DNA of 64,000 nucleotides from Ilyonectria destructans (lineage: Eukaryota > Ascomycota > Sordariomycetes > Hypocreales > Nectriaceae), in contig JAHEWK010000019.1 of the NCBI GenBank assembly GCA_020740775.1, positions 434,001 through 498,000 of the forward strand. The letters are read 5' to 3'. Position 1 is the first letter of the stretch. Every line of letters begins with the position of its first letter. This document shows, piece after piece, positions 22,077-32,906 of this stretch. The notes below the pieces were generated by a model. That model worked only from the letters and a program-made list of their open reading frames with translations, had not been told where the DNA came from and did no database searches. The position numbers were made by a program, and so were the translations under genes.

Positions 22077-23585
22077 ATGCAGGCCATGCTTATCAGCACA
22101 GTTTGCGCCAGGAACCCGCAGCGCGTCGTGGGCGCGGCCGCCGCCGCAGTCATTACCTGCATACTTCTATTCGCCGCCTTTCCCATCGAGATGGCCAAGG
22201 GCCTTGTCAATGTGCCCGACGAGCATGGTCTGGCCCCCGAGCACCAAGGCTTTACCCCCCCCCCCCCCCCCCCCCCCCCCCAACACGACGCTATGGGCAG
22301 CAAGAGCGACGATTATCGAGTTCTCACGAGCACGCGAAATACCCTGGGCCTCTACAACACAATCAATGTCAAGAAGACGGGCTACAGCATCATGAACCCG
22401 ACGCTGCTTGAGCTGCCGCGCGGGAGTCGGCACGACTTCCTAGTCATCGCGCGGGCGCCGCATGTCGACAAGGAGATCAACGGCACCAAATATAGACTGG
22501 CCCGCCAAGTGGCCATGTTCGCCAACCTGGCCTACAGCAGGGCGCAACGGCCAGAGCTGACGGCGGGCAATTGGCCCAAGCTGCTCGTGCAAGACTTTGG
22601 CCGGCCAGACCACCACTGCAAGCAGCAGCCCGACATGGACAAGTACATCGGGCCCGAGGACATGAAGCTATTCTGGACGCGCAAGGGCGCGCCTCTGCTC
22701 ATCTTCACGCACCAGGCTGACGACGAGAACCTGTGCGAGGGAATGTTCCTGATCGACGCGCGCGCTGCTGTGCCGGAGCTGATCGGCGCGCTGGGCGACC
22801 ATGCGCGTGAGATATCACCCATCCGATTCGGCCAACGGACAGGATTACGACGTCAAGCTCCAGCCGGACATGAAGCAGATGCCAGGTATCAACGCGAGAA
22901 GAATCGGGCGCCCGTTCAGTCTCCGTTCAACGACGACGATGACGAGCTCTTGTTCATGGTGGAGCCCAGCCGAGTGTTCCGGTGGGCTTCGACGAACAAG
23001 CCAGTGCAGGAGATGGAGATAGAGCACGAGTCGGCCGTCGAACCAACGTCGGAGGACGAGGCCGACGACACCACTTGGCACAGTCTCGAGATGACATGCG
23101 TACATGATGTCATGATGGCGGATAAACACATTCATCAATCAACGCCGATGCTCAGTCTAACGCTCTGCGATCGCGGTAAGTGCGAGCCTCATGAGGGAAA
23201 CACGGCGATGCTGGGCATGGTGCAGCGTCGCTACGATCCGCCGGGCTACCCCTTCACCTGGTACGACCGCCGCATGGCCGTCTATGCCGCCACGCCGCCC
23301 TACAACATGCTGAGCGTGAGCAAGAAGCTGACGTACCACGGCGAGGCCGACGGCAAGTATATATGGATGGGGAGAATGGTGTACTTTGTCAACCGGACGG
23401 ACATCCCGTTCAACAGGAACCACGGCTTCCTGGACGACGAGGTCTGGCTGAGTTTTGGCATTGGCGACTCAGCTCCAGGGTGGCTGGACATAAGAGCAAA
23501 GGACTTGGTGCAAGATCACTATCATTGCCGGGGTGCATTGGGTCGGCAAAGAAGGAGTATCACGGAAAGGCTTGCGAGGTTATGA
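22077..23585 (+). CDS. Type II membrane protein, glycosyltransferase-like
   Basis: A single exon of 502 codons. Residues about 18-34 (VVGAAAAAVITCILLFAAF) form one transmembrane segment near the N-terminus, followed by a proline stretch encoded by a 27-nt C run at 22255-22281, then a lumenal domain. Motifs that look conserved are YQREKNRAPVQSPF with DDELLFMVEP (compare 'EKNW.PF...L.F.Y...P' in fungal beta-mannosyltransferase-like proteins) and HGFLDDEVWLSFGIGDSAPG near the C-terminus. From this I infer a Golgi/ER glycan-processing enzyme; the exact reaction is unknown. An ATG at 22086 is an alternative start. GC-rich third positions set it apart from the decayed surroundings, so it is probably functional, provided the poly-C tract is in frame. 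Confidence 0.7.
   Translation: MQAMLISTVCARNPQRVVGAAAAAVITCILLFAAFPIEMAKGLVNVPDEHGLAPEHQGFTPPPPPPPPQHDAMGSKSDDYRVLTSTRNTLGLYNTINVKKTGYSIMNPTLLELPRGSRHDFLVIARAPHVDKEINGTKYRLARQVAMFANLAYSRAQRPELTAGNWPKLLVQDFGRPDHHCKQQPDMDKYIGPEDMKLFWTRKGAPLLIFTHQADDENLCEGMFLIDARAAVPELIGALGDHAREISPIRFGQRTGLRRQAPAGHEADARYQREKNRAPVQSPFNDDDDELLFMVEPSRVFRWASTNKPVQEMEIEHESAVEPTSEDEADDTTWHSLEMTCVHDVMMADKHIHQSTPMLSLTLCDRGKCEPHEGNTAMLGMVQRRYDPPGYPFTWYDRRMAVYAATPPYNMLSVSKKLTYHGEADGKYIWMGRMVYFVNRTDIPFNRNHGFLDDEVWLSFGIGDSAPGWLDIRAKDLVQDHYHCRGALGRQRRSITERLARL
22255..22281 (+). repeat. 27-nt poly-C homopolymer inside a CDS
   Basis: An uninterrupted run of 27 cytosines encodes the proline stalk of the membrane protein. Any change not divisible by three would truncate the protein shortly downstream. 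Confidence 0.9.
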
Positions 23586-24204
23586 CACAGGGAATGCGTT
23601 CGGTACATGTATAATATTGTAAAACATTTTTTAGACAAGTCTCACGAAACGAGTTGTGCAACGAAGGGTGTGGGCCGAAGAGATTGCATTTTCGCTGCTT
23701 TCTTCTATCTAAGGGAGCGACGAAGGTTGGCCTCTTATACCTATGTTCAATCTGCCGATATCATAGGCAGCAGGCTGCTGCCTGATGTTAGTTGTGGTCG
23801 TTCACGATGATCGTGATCCTTGCCTCATTTCTATCCTCATTCCAACACACCCCCTCATTGGTCAGGTTTCTATAGGTTCTCTGACTAACGACATCGATTA
23901 AAGCTGAAGCTATTCCGAAGGGTTGTGCCTTCGAATTTAAATAAAACCGTGGTGAGACTACCAAAAATAGAGCAAAAGTCAACAAAAATAAGGGAAAATA
24001 GGGATAAAACATGCAGCTTCTGCCATTCGTAGGTCAAAAGGTGTGGCACATTGCGGGAGTCGCGAAGATTCTCAACAGGATTAAAACGGGTCCTTCTCAC
24101 CCATTCAAATTGATTCTAAAACTAGAGCAAGTACAATAATCGTATCGGACGTAATGATGTGCCACATAGAGAGTAGTACGGGGGATAAACACCAGCGTGT
24201 CGTA
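23586..24204. other. Intergenic between convergent genes
   Basis: This is 3' flanking DNA for the plus-strand gene ending at 23585 and the minus-strand gene ending at 24205. No ORF of note. Confidence 0.5.
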
Positions 24205-25319
24205 CTACTGAGACCTATTCTCCTCCACGCTCGGGAGGGACTTCTTTGAGGTCCTCATCCATGGCTGTTCCGTAGTCCAGATGCCACCTTGCTTCTTGAG
24301 TGCAAGGAAGAATAGGGTGAGCAAGATGGCAGTGTAGAGCCAGTAGTTAAGGAAGACATCCAGCATCAGCTCAGCCTCTATCGGGAGGATATAGTAATAC
24401 GTGTGATAATGGAATGTGACGCGGTAGACGAATAGCCACATAGCTCGAGTGAAGAATAGAATCGCCATGGTCAAAAAGGCGATCGCGCACTAGTAGTCGT
24501 TTGAGATTAGCGACAAACAGAACCAGTCGTTAGGATGCTTACTCCTCGGGTAGATTTGACAGTTCTGTAGGCATGCATGACGACAGATGCATATACAAGA
24601 ACAGCGATGGCTGTAACCAGGTTCAAGACATCGTATGTTAGGTTCAAGTGTGAAATAGTCCACAAACCTTTATTCATCTCATTAAAGAGTGAGTCGGCGT
24701 CCACATCGTCATCCAGCTCTCCGTCGTCGCCAAAAGGTATCCAGGTTATGGGAAAAAACTTGTGCATCAAAGGGATGATGGCCAGCTGAAGAATGAACAT
24801 GATTGCTGCAACGGAGAGAGCGAAATAGCGCATGATCTTCTGAGACTTGGATCGTTGTTGCTTGAGCATGAACATCAAGCCGTTGCCGAGCTCGACGACC
24901 GAAAACAGTAGCAACGCGTTAGCGATGATGCTACACACGAGGCTGATGGTTTGAACGATCAGCCCCTTCTCCATGCTTCGCTTCACTTCACCCCACCAAT
25001 CTCCGTCTCTTCCCATTTCGGAATTATATAGCTTTGACTGCTTCAGAAAGAGCATGTCGCGCGCGACGACCATGACCAGATATCTAAGCAGTGTTAATGA
25101 CCAAGCCGTCTCAGGTATCAAAATGCGGGTGTCAGGGTGTGCTTACACCATGTACAGGATCATTATCACCTCGACGAAGATGAAGGAAGCTCGGCCAGGC
25201 TCTGCACGGCCTTTAATTCGGGATATTGAGGCAATCCATGCGCCGAAGAGCGCCAGGACGGCGGCGATTATCAGCCCGACATGGGCGTGGTACCAGGGTT
25301 CGAACCAAGACGCGCCCAT
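24205..25319 (-). CDS. Fungal multi-pass integral membrane protein
   Basis: Three exons join in frame: 25319-25147, 25083-24543 and 24489-24205, with introns of 63 and 53 nt that start GTAAGC and end in AG. The product is 332 residues. It starts MGASWFEPWYHAHVGLIIAA with a helix right after the start, followed by helices around FIFVEVIMILYMVYLVMVVA, TISLVCSIIANALLLF, ALSVAAIMFILQLAIIPL, VLNLVTAIAVLVYASVV, AFLTMAILFFTRAMWLFVY and WLYTAILLTLFFLALK: about seven transmembrane segments. An acidic loop (GDDGELDDDVDAD) lies between helices 4 and 5. I do not recognise a named family; the topology resembles fungal orphan seven-helix membrane proteins. Both joins keep a helix continuous. Confidence 0.75.
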
Positions 25320-26547
25320 TGGATGTTCTAGAAAACAGTTGGTTGGTTGGAAAATGTAGAACTGGACGGATGTTTGTGATGGTTGTGATGGTTGTGATGA
25401 TTTGAGGTGAAGTTGGCGATGTGTCTGGTCTTAATATGCGAGGTGAAATTTTTGGTGGGCAGTGCAACAACACGGCCCGAGGGGCCGATTTCAAGGCCAT
25501 TCAGTGTCTCATCTGGACAATCAATAGTGTATGCAGAACCCAGAGGCGGCACCTGCACCGTCTCGTCTCGCTTGGCAGGCCGGGTTGGGAACTGTACAGA
25601 CATGCGCCTCGAGGGCTGTACACGATGGTGCCAATCCCCAGCTAGCGCATCAGAGCATGGCGGTGATAATCACAGGCTCCCATTGCCCTTTGGGTCTAGA
25701 AAGTGATGCCAAGCCGACTTGCGAAAAACCCCACGCAGCTTTGATGGGCTGGCGGATACGAGCAACAGCATTCTTTACAGTGCTGGCGCTGCCAAGCTCA
25801 CACGGGCGACAATCATATGCAGCCTTGTGACGGGTAGCAAATGAAGTTGCCACAACGTTAAAAAACAAGTTCAATGTTAAAAGACAAGTCTAAATTCCAT
25901 GACGCCACCTGATGGGTTTCTCGCTCGGGGATTTCCTCTTTGATAGGACACTGCCCCTGTCTTGTGAGGCTTAGACCTGGGCAGAGAGGTGAGGCCTCTC
26001 CACTAGTCCCAACGTGGAAGGTCATTTTCGGTTACGCTGCCGACCCTTTACTCCTTACAGTAGGGTCAGGTGCGCCCTTACATGTTCTGAGCGATTGTAT
26101 TGGCTCAGGTCTGCTGATTAAGGAGTGTGCTCGCTACTCGAGATGTGTAGGCCAAGCCTTGGCTACTGCGGGGGTTGGGGGTGGCAGAGATGAGGGCAAG
26201 TTGTCAATATTTTGTTACACTTCATCATCAACTGGGATTCACCGCCTCGTTCTCTCAAGCGCCGAGTCTGATCTCGCGGGGTGAGATATTGCACGGCCAT
26301 GATTGAGCACACACCATTACACAAGACGTCCTGGGAAGATGCCGAGCGAGAAGGTTCAACCCAAGTGTCAATACAACCTGTCTGAGGCTTAGGTTATCAG
26401 TGAGATGACCAATGCTGTGTAATCAAGGGAATGGATGAGATTATCTCGTTCGCACAGGTGCTCTTGTGCAAATGAAAACTCCATGGTTCACGTGCTCCAA
26501 TTACTCTCGATCACCCCCACTTGGACCAACAATGCCAAGTTAACCGA
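25320..26547. other. Intergenic
   Basis: Several overlapping frames of 70-115 codons occur, but none has a family signature or splice logic. The first 150 bp upstream of 25319 is the probable promoter of the membrane-protein gene and contains a GGTTGTGATGGTTGTGATG repeat at 25379-25400. Confidence 0.4.
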
Positions 26548-27443
26548 AGGGGGCGCATTCAAAATATAGTGTTATTCCGCTCATTGATTTCCAAGCTGAA
26601 TGCGACAAGAGAATCGACATCTTTTCTATGGGACTCATTGCAATGGAGCTTACGGGTTGCCTCCCACTGTACCCCCCCCCCCGAGCCTGACATATCTGAC
26701 ACTGCTATCAAATGGATGGCTTGTATCGAGTCGCGCCTTGCTGATAATCCTGAACTGAAAACGATCCAGTTCTTCTCCAGTTTGGTACAAAGGAACTCAA
26801 ATCAGAGGTTAACTGATGCGTGCAGCTAGCCGTATCCTAGAGATGCCTGGCTTGCCAGGCATCTACTGAGCAGTTAGCCGTCATATAAGACAATCTGCTC
26901 AGCTTATCCATAGACAAGACATCTTACTTTCTACACATAACCTGACCCCCATGGTCCACATGACCCACGCATCATTAACGGCCTCCGAGGCCCTTCAGCA
27001 CCGGGTTTGGCTCCTCGACGAAGACGAGTATAAGCGAGAGGCGACGAAACTGGCTGCACAAAATAGTCAACCCGATGCTAAGTTTCTTGTAGAGCATGAG
27101 GAAGACCCAAATCTTGTGGACACAGCGCTTTACAGTAAGTGTAAACTTATGGCTGAATCGCCGCTGGTCTGCAGCAACTCATAACGTGGATACAGTGCCG
27201 AATCCTGGAATTGCTCCTCCAGACCCGTGGTCATTCGTTTCAAAGAATAATATTTCGAGCCTCTCGTCTATGGAAATCCTAGACGGTCGAACTCGAAGGG
27301 TTCGGCAGGCTAGAATAAAAAAGCAGTCCAAGTCTGGAAACGGATATCTCCATCAGTCTTTGAAACAGATGAATTGGGATACAATAACATCGAAATCAAA
27401 AACGATCATCAGCCACATCCTGAACATCAGCTTTAATCTGTAA
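26548..27443 (+). pseudogene. Ser/Thr kinase relic split by a solo LTR
   Basis: The frame DKRIDIFSMGLIAMELTG (kinase subdomain IX region) begins near 26609 and breaks at a 10-nt C run at 26671-26680. A second frame continues with DISDTAIKWMACIESRLADN and FFSSLVQRNSNQRL. It stops inside the 161-bp LTR at 26814-26974 and resumes after it as TASEALQHRVWLLDEDEYKR. Removing the LTR and one copy of the TTAAC target duplication restores QRLTASEALQH, the classic subdomain XI 'RxTAxEALxHPW'. An intron at 27135-27195 (GTAAGT...CAG) joins TALY to MPNPGIAPPDPWSF and the frame ends at 27443. Catalytic subdomains I-VII are not visible upstream, so the gene is also 5'-degraded. Confidence 0.75.
26814..26974 (+). 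mobile_element. 161-bp solo LTR, copy 1 (TSD TTAAC)
   Basis: It starts TGATGCGTGCAGC and ends CCCACGCATCA, so it has TG...CA ends extended into a 9-bp inverted repeat. A 5-bp duplication TTAAC flanks it (26809-26813 and 26975-26979). It contains a 22-nt hairpin, GATGCCTGGC-TT-GCCAGGCATC. The same 161-bp unit occurs at 30995-31155 and 61552-61712. Five-bp duplications and TG...CA ends point to an LTR retrotransposon family (or TRIM) left as solo LTRs. Confidence 0.9.
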
Positions 27444-27525
27444 ATGCGATTTCACCTCATGATCCCCCCTCATCTATGTCCTACCAACACTTATTGTCTC
27501 GCTTCTTGATCAGTTCTTATCCCGA

Positions 27526-27985
27526 TCAGTCCCACAGCTCGGCTTCCCGGATCGTTGCGTCGCTTAACCGTTCCAGCCTCCCCTCCGCTGCAACCATATT
27601 GTCGGGCACCTTGTTGCCTACGAAGTCCCTCTCTCGCGCTTTTAACAGGAGCATGATGCCGTCCAGCAACTTGAACCGCGGCAGCTGCACGTACAGACTG
27701 TACGGGTCGCATTGCGTCGGGACCGCCTGACCGTCGATGCTCGTCGTCCTGGTTCCGCGCAGTTCGAGGGCAACCCGATCTAATATTTTGCTGTGGACTT
27801 TGTAGTCCGTACAGGCGAAAGCCGCGGCCGCTTCCTCTGGTACTCTATTTTGATGCTGATAGGCGTCAGGAGGATCGTGCCGGGCGGTATACCAACGAAG
27901 TGGAGGTCTCTCGTTGTCTCCGACGCGAACGATCCCCGCCGGAGGGCCATCTCGTTGTTTACATTTGGTTTCTAGTCAGGGTTGA
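27526..27985 (-). pseudogene. Pif1-like helicase C-terminus, frameshifted
   Basis: The minus-strand frame reads AFACTDYKVHSKILDRVALE, then SLYVQLPRFKLLDGIMLLLK and ends ATIREAELWD at a TGA (27526-27528). 'TDYKxQxxTLDRVxxxL' plus 'YVxLSRxxxLDGI' are the last motifs (V and VI) of Pif1-superfamily helicases. Upstream, a shifted frame reads RDLHFVGIPPGTILLTPISI. The conserved Ser of the SR motif is replaced (QLPRF), and the frame break confirms decay. It may belong to the same element family as the relic at 13296-14480, whose C-terminus is missing. Confidence 0.6.
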
Positions 27986-28073
27986 CTATTGTAACGCCCA
28001 TCCCCCAGGGGATCCATCTGCTCTACAGGTAGCACCTGCTATTCAGCAAATCTAAGCACTCAATGCAACGAAT

Positions 28074-28499
28074 CTATATGATCGTTGCAATATCTGGGTA
28101 CTCCTCAAACAAACGCACTAGCGGTAAGAACAATTCGTCATCCCCGTCGCTGCCGTTCTTAGCCTTCTTGAGCTTGTCTTAAGTTTTCCAAAACCAACCG
28201 CCACACTTATCGGGCTCCATTACCTATACTGCTAATGAGGATATCGCATAAGACTGAGAGAGAAAGGAAGCAGACTTACCTATGGCTGAGCTTCCTTATT
28301 CATCCTCTCACACTTCACAAAGATTATGATGTAATGTTTTCCCAACTCTCTGAAGATACTGTTGGTGACGGCTACAACCTTGACACCGCGGACCCCAAGA
28401 CCCGTTTCTTCACAGGCCTCGCGTTCAGCACAAGCGAAGAAGGACTCGCCGTATTCGAGGTGGCCACCAGGAAGCTGCCATGTCCCTGCAACTGCGTCA
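28074..28499 (-). pseudogene. Nudix hydrolase relic
   Basis: One minus-strand frame gives VAGTWQLPGGHLEYGESFFA and EREACEETGLGV: together a complete Nudix box (Gx5Ex7REx2EExG). It continues VKVVAVTNSIFRELGKHYII and, after a likely intron (donor GTAAGT near 28277), MEPDKCGGWFWKT, a TAA at 28179-28181, then DKLKKAKNGSDGDDELFLPL. It ends at TAG 28074-28076. Nudix enzymes of this size hydrolyse nucleoside diphosphate derivatives. The N-terminal strand before the box is not readable, and the internal TAA suggests the gene is dead. Confidence 0.7.
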
Positions 28500-30994
28500 G
28501 TAGCAGATCATGTGAATACAAAACGCCAGGATAACTATGCAGCGGAAAGCAAGACGGGATGTTCAAGCTGAGCTCGAGATACTCCGATATAAGAACAAGG
28601 ACTCCGTGAGATAATTATTCACTACTCAGCTAGAATCGATTTTTTTTGTCTGTTCCTCAATTTTATGACTTCCATGCTCCTGATTGTTTTCTTCAATCTG
28701 CAGTGAGGAGTGAATGGCGCGTAGGGCTGTTGAGTTTTCCTGAATTATCAGATTAGATTGAATCATTCGAAAGAATAGCACGACGAGAAGATCTCTAATC
28801 CTAACCCTGAAATTAGTCTCACTCTTACTCCAAATATACTTAGTGCTACTTACTTCTCTCAGTCCTTTGGAAACTGTAGCTTCTGAGATAAGGTTTCACC
28901 CAACTAGAAAGATATACCTTTCTGATGTAAAAGTGTGTTTGCTATTACCTTCCGATATTTCCTATTATTAGGGTGAGCCTATCTTGAGGGGTTAGACTCT
29001 GAATTTATGAAAAGTAGTTGTATAGCTTCAAAGAGCTTCTTTTTGTTAAGATCATATTATAGCCTAGTTTCTGCAGCAGGCGCACCATCAGAAGGCTTGA
29101 TAGAAGTTAATTCCCTTTTTACCTAAAACATACTGCTCTTATATTCGAACTTAACCATTCCTCGACTTAGGAAACAGGATCTTAAAGGGCAAGATAGCAG
29201 ACGAGAAGACGCCCAGTGAGACCGATCCTATCACCTTCGTGCAGCCGCAAGCAGTCTGAAGCTGGTTCTGGCAGCCCTGTGACTCCCAGCGACTAAAACC
29301 CCAGAGAAGAGATACTCTCTTTTCAGGGACTAGGCCTTACTCTGGAGACCAGTATCTATTCTGAGGACCAGCCCTTACGGGGACTAGTCCCTACTTAGAG
29401 CCTAGGTGTTACTAGGCATAGGAAGCGTGCAACCAGCTCGCCTCTGCGTGTAGGTCAGCCCAGAAGCCTACCCTAACTGCCTGTTATACTTGCTGCTGTT
29501 TGTTCGTATGGTATGAAGGTGTGAAGATCCGGCCTGGTATTCCCGTGCGATTTTGGGCGATTGTAGGGATATCTGAAAGCGGAAAGAACAGATAAGGAAT
29601 GTGAAGAAGTCGTTCAGCTTTATGTCGTCATGTGGCCCTCCTATTAGGTGTTATTGCTACTCCTCTTGACTTTTTTATACTGGTGGTAGAAGAGGATTTT
29701 CAGGCTTTTTTAGTATCAGTCTTAAGCTTAATCTTCTTTTTAGCAGTCTATTTAGCTCCTGCTGTAGTAACAGTCTTATTATATCTACTAATATACTTCT
29801 AGTAATTATTAATATACTCTTATATATACTTATTAATAGTAGTTTTAAGTTTCTATAAGTACTACTAAAAGCTGATTTAGGTGATATTGAGGAGGATATT
29901 ACTACTACTTAGGGTAAGATAGTAGCTTTTGATATAGAGGATATATTTGTAAGGGGTAAGCTCTAAATTTGTCTAACAGTAGGGTTCTATATTTCGAAGT
30001 ATCTTAAGCTAAAGAGAAGGAAAAATGAAGAGACCTTATAGGGAGGTTGCTATAAATACTCTGTGCGTTCGTTATATAGCTGGATATTAGTTCCTTTAGG
30101 CTGAGCTCTAGCCTGATCCCTTACTTTAGGCTCAGCCTCTAATAATACTATAGGTTTAGGTTGATAATAGTATCTTTATACTTACTTTTAATAGTATATT
30201 AATATTTAAAGAGAATAGTATAGATATCTTTTTAGTATATATATCAATAAGTTCCTAACTAGTAATTCTAAGCTAACTGTAATTAGAATTTAAATTTTAA
30301 CTGTTTTAATAGGTAGAATAGTATATAAAAAGTTTTCAGAAATAGATTGTATATAGATATAGATAAGTTTTCAAGTTATAATAAGTTATCCTGCTCCAGT
30401 TAATAACTGAAGATATAAGCTGCTATATACTACTACTAGCAATACAGCTATAACTTATACTATAGCTACTAATACCTAAATATATACTCTTTATTTTAAA
30501 ATCACACTTTACCTTAAGACTACTATGACTAATTTTATAAATATACTATGTAACTTACACTAACTAATAGCAATTCAGTTATAGAGAAAATGAATATTAA
30601 ATAGCTAATAAATAAAGTCAACCTGCAAAGTATGTAAATTAAAAAGAGAAGGCAGCTGCTAATATAGCCTGAAGATAAGCTAGAAGATATACCCAATAGT
30701 AAATACCTTTTAATTAAGGTACAGAGGAATTTCCTTAATTCTACTAAGTTACCTAAGTTAAATAAGATAAAAGATTATAGAAACTCTATAGGTAGCAATT
30801 AACTAATTAGTATAAGGAAGCTAAAGGGATATAGTAATAAGAAGAGAAAAAGAAATATTTCAATTTAGAATACTCACTAATTGCTATTAAGTGCTAATTC
30901 TAATAGACTTCAGATTAATTAGCCTTAGGTTTATATAACTCCTAACAATAAGAGAGGTAAATTAGAGTTTTAATCTCATTATATCAAAAGTAAG
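28500..30994. other. AT-rich RIP-like DNA
   Basis: Mostly AT-rich relic DNA. A GC-normal island at 29160-29530 has no recognisable protein. I see no gene. Confidence 0.5.
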
Positions 30995-31155
30995 TGATAC
31001 GTGCAGCTAGCCGTATCCTAGGGATGCCTGGCTTGCCAGGCATCTACTGAGCAGTTAGCCGTCATATAAGACAATCTGCTCAGCTTATCCATAGACAAGA
31101 CATCTTACTTTCTACATCATCTCTGATACCCATGGTCTACATGACATACGCATCA
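30995..31155 (+). mobile_element. 161-bp solo LTR, copy 2 (TSD GTAAG)
   Basis: Starts TGATACGTGCAGC and ends ATACGCATCA, with GTAAG on both sides (30990-30994 and 31156-31160). It differs from copy 1 mainly by transitions such as TGATGCG to TGATACG and CCAC to ATAC, fitting RIP. The hairpin loop is TT as in copy 1. Confidence 0.88.
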
Positions 31156-32471
31156 GTAAGTTGATTGTTTATACTAGAGCCTACAGTAGTAGCCCTCAAA
31201 CTCCCCCTTATCAGTAGTATAGGTAAGTATTTAGTGTAAGCTTATATCCGTAAAAGTAAATTATAACTCAGTATTATAGAAGTTTATTAATCCTCAATTA
31301 TTAGAATATATATAATACCAGGCTATATCTAATATTAGTATTAATATAGGTGCTGGAGAGTCAGTATCTATTTTGAATTATAATAGCCCTGATCTAGGCC
31401 TGGCTGTTATATTCAATACAACTGTAGAAACCTCTCCCCAACTAGAGAATGATAAGTTAGATTTAGTTTAGCCCCTAGGATAAGAGCTAGCAGAACAACT
31501 TATTAAATTCTAAGGATACTGTAAGAACTGCTACCAGGCAGTAGAGTGTAAGCTAAAGGAAGACCTAAATAAATATATCAGTCTTGTAATATATCTGTAA
31601 TCTGTCCTTAAGCTAGATTCTGACATTTTTTAGCTCTGTGACTATAGTATACTAAAAGGATAATCTAGCTGGAAAGCTAGATACTGCAACCTGAAGAGAG
31701 ATATTCTGTAGTATCGACTCTAGAAATAAGATACCTTATATTTACTTAAGTAAACATGATTAAGTTACAGATAATACTGGGGTTTCCTTTAATATAGATA
31801 GTATTATAGTATTCCTGAGTTGCCTTATAGTTGCCAAGTAGGGTATTCAATAGTCTCTTACCTAAATAACTGTATCTAATCTTCAGTCTGATCTTTAATT
31901 AATCTTATTACCACCGGGGACCTACCTTTGAGTCTACAGCGTAGCACCAGTGTGACCCCAACTTCCCTCACTCTCTCCACATCCAAGTCGTTACGGAGTG
32001 AAAGTGGACTGTGGGGAACCACAGGGGTCATGAGCCAATAGCAATGTGTATCTCCCACTTTCAATGAAAGTGAGAGGAACACTAAAGATGTAGAAGAGTC
32101 CTGGAGCTGTCGGCCACCTAATTGAACTCATTGACGTGTGTTTTGCTTGGGCGTGAGTTTCTACGGCAGCGGGCGGTGAGGTGAAGCTCGCCGGTTCGGC
32201 GCTCTGCGACGGAGCGAGGAGGGAGGTGCTGGCCACGTACCAAGAAGCTGTCTGCGTCGTTGGGGAACTCTAAGAGGGAAAAGCAAAATATAAAACAAAA
32301 AGGACACAATCGACATCTCTAATCTTCAAAGGCCGTGTCGTTGTTCAGTCGCAGAGTCGCCATCTCGGCACAGATGGTCATGACGACTGGCTGCTGCCGC
32401 TGACCGAGCTGTATGCAAAAGACAGGTTGGCTTCTGTCAGGAAGGACAGAGGGGCAAAAAGAAAGATTTAC
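31156..32471. other. AT-rich DNA, then tRNA 3' flank
   Basis: 31156-31900 is AT-rich relic DNA with no readable gene. 31900-32330 is GC-normal, but its frames have no signature. Nothing more is supported. Confidence 0.45.
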
Positions 32472-32563
32472 TCCGGTACAGGGAATCGAACCCTGAGCTC
32501 CGCGGATCAAGTTGATCTCTCAGTAATGAGAGCGCGAAATGTTAGCCATTACACCATACCGGA
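32472..32563 (-). tRNA. tRNA-Glu(CTC) with a 21-nt intron
   Basis: Reading the minus strand, the acceptor stem TCCGGTA pairs with TACCGGA, the D arm is GTGTAATGGCTAACAT, the anticodon stem TCGCG pairs with CGCGG, and the T arm is CAGGG TTCGATT CCCTG. The anticodon loop is CTCTCA|C with anticodon CTC at positions 34-36. A 21-nt intron (32526-32506) interrupts the loop one base 3' of the anticodon, the canonical site for tRNA introns. Total 92 nt, 71 mature before CCA addition. Confidence 0.92.
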
Positions 32564-32906
32564 TTATGATTGGCTGTTGATGCAGATTCAATTTCGAAAT
32601 GGAGGCAAGAAGCCTACGCAGTCCCTGCAACCTTCGAAGCAAGAATCACTACCTCCGACGCATGCTTCATAGATGGTACTGACAGTCTTGTTGATAGAAG
32701 GGGCTTAGCCTCACAGCGGTACAGCTGCCGCGGGGGGTTCTTGAAGTCAGGGGCAACAAAGGGTGTGTGAACCCGACGAGGGCAATGTCACACGCTGAAA
32801 GTTTCAGTCTCTAGCTTTAAGAGAGCCAGAAACCATACATAGTTAAGCTCAGAGGACTTAATATTGACTATCTTTAATAAAATCATTAACTCAGAGAATA
32901 AAACAT

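Noticed and set aside
22801..23022. Alternative frame suggesting a frameshift in the 22.1-kb gene
   Set aside because: The main frame keeps the EKN..P and DELLFMVEP motifs through this stretch, so the gene reads best as one uninterrupted exon.
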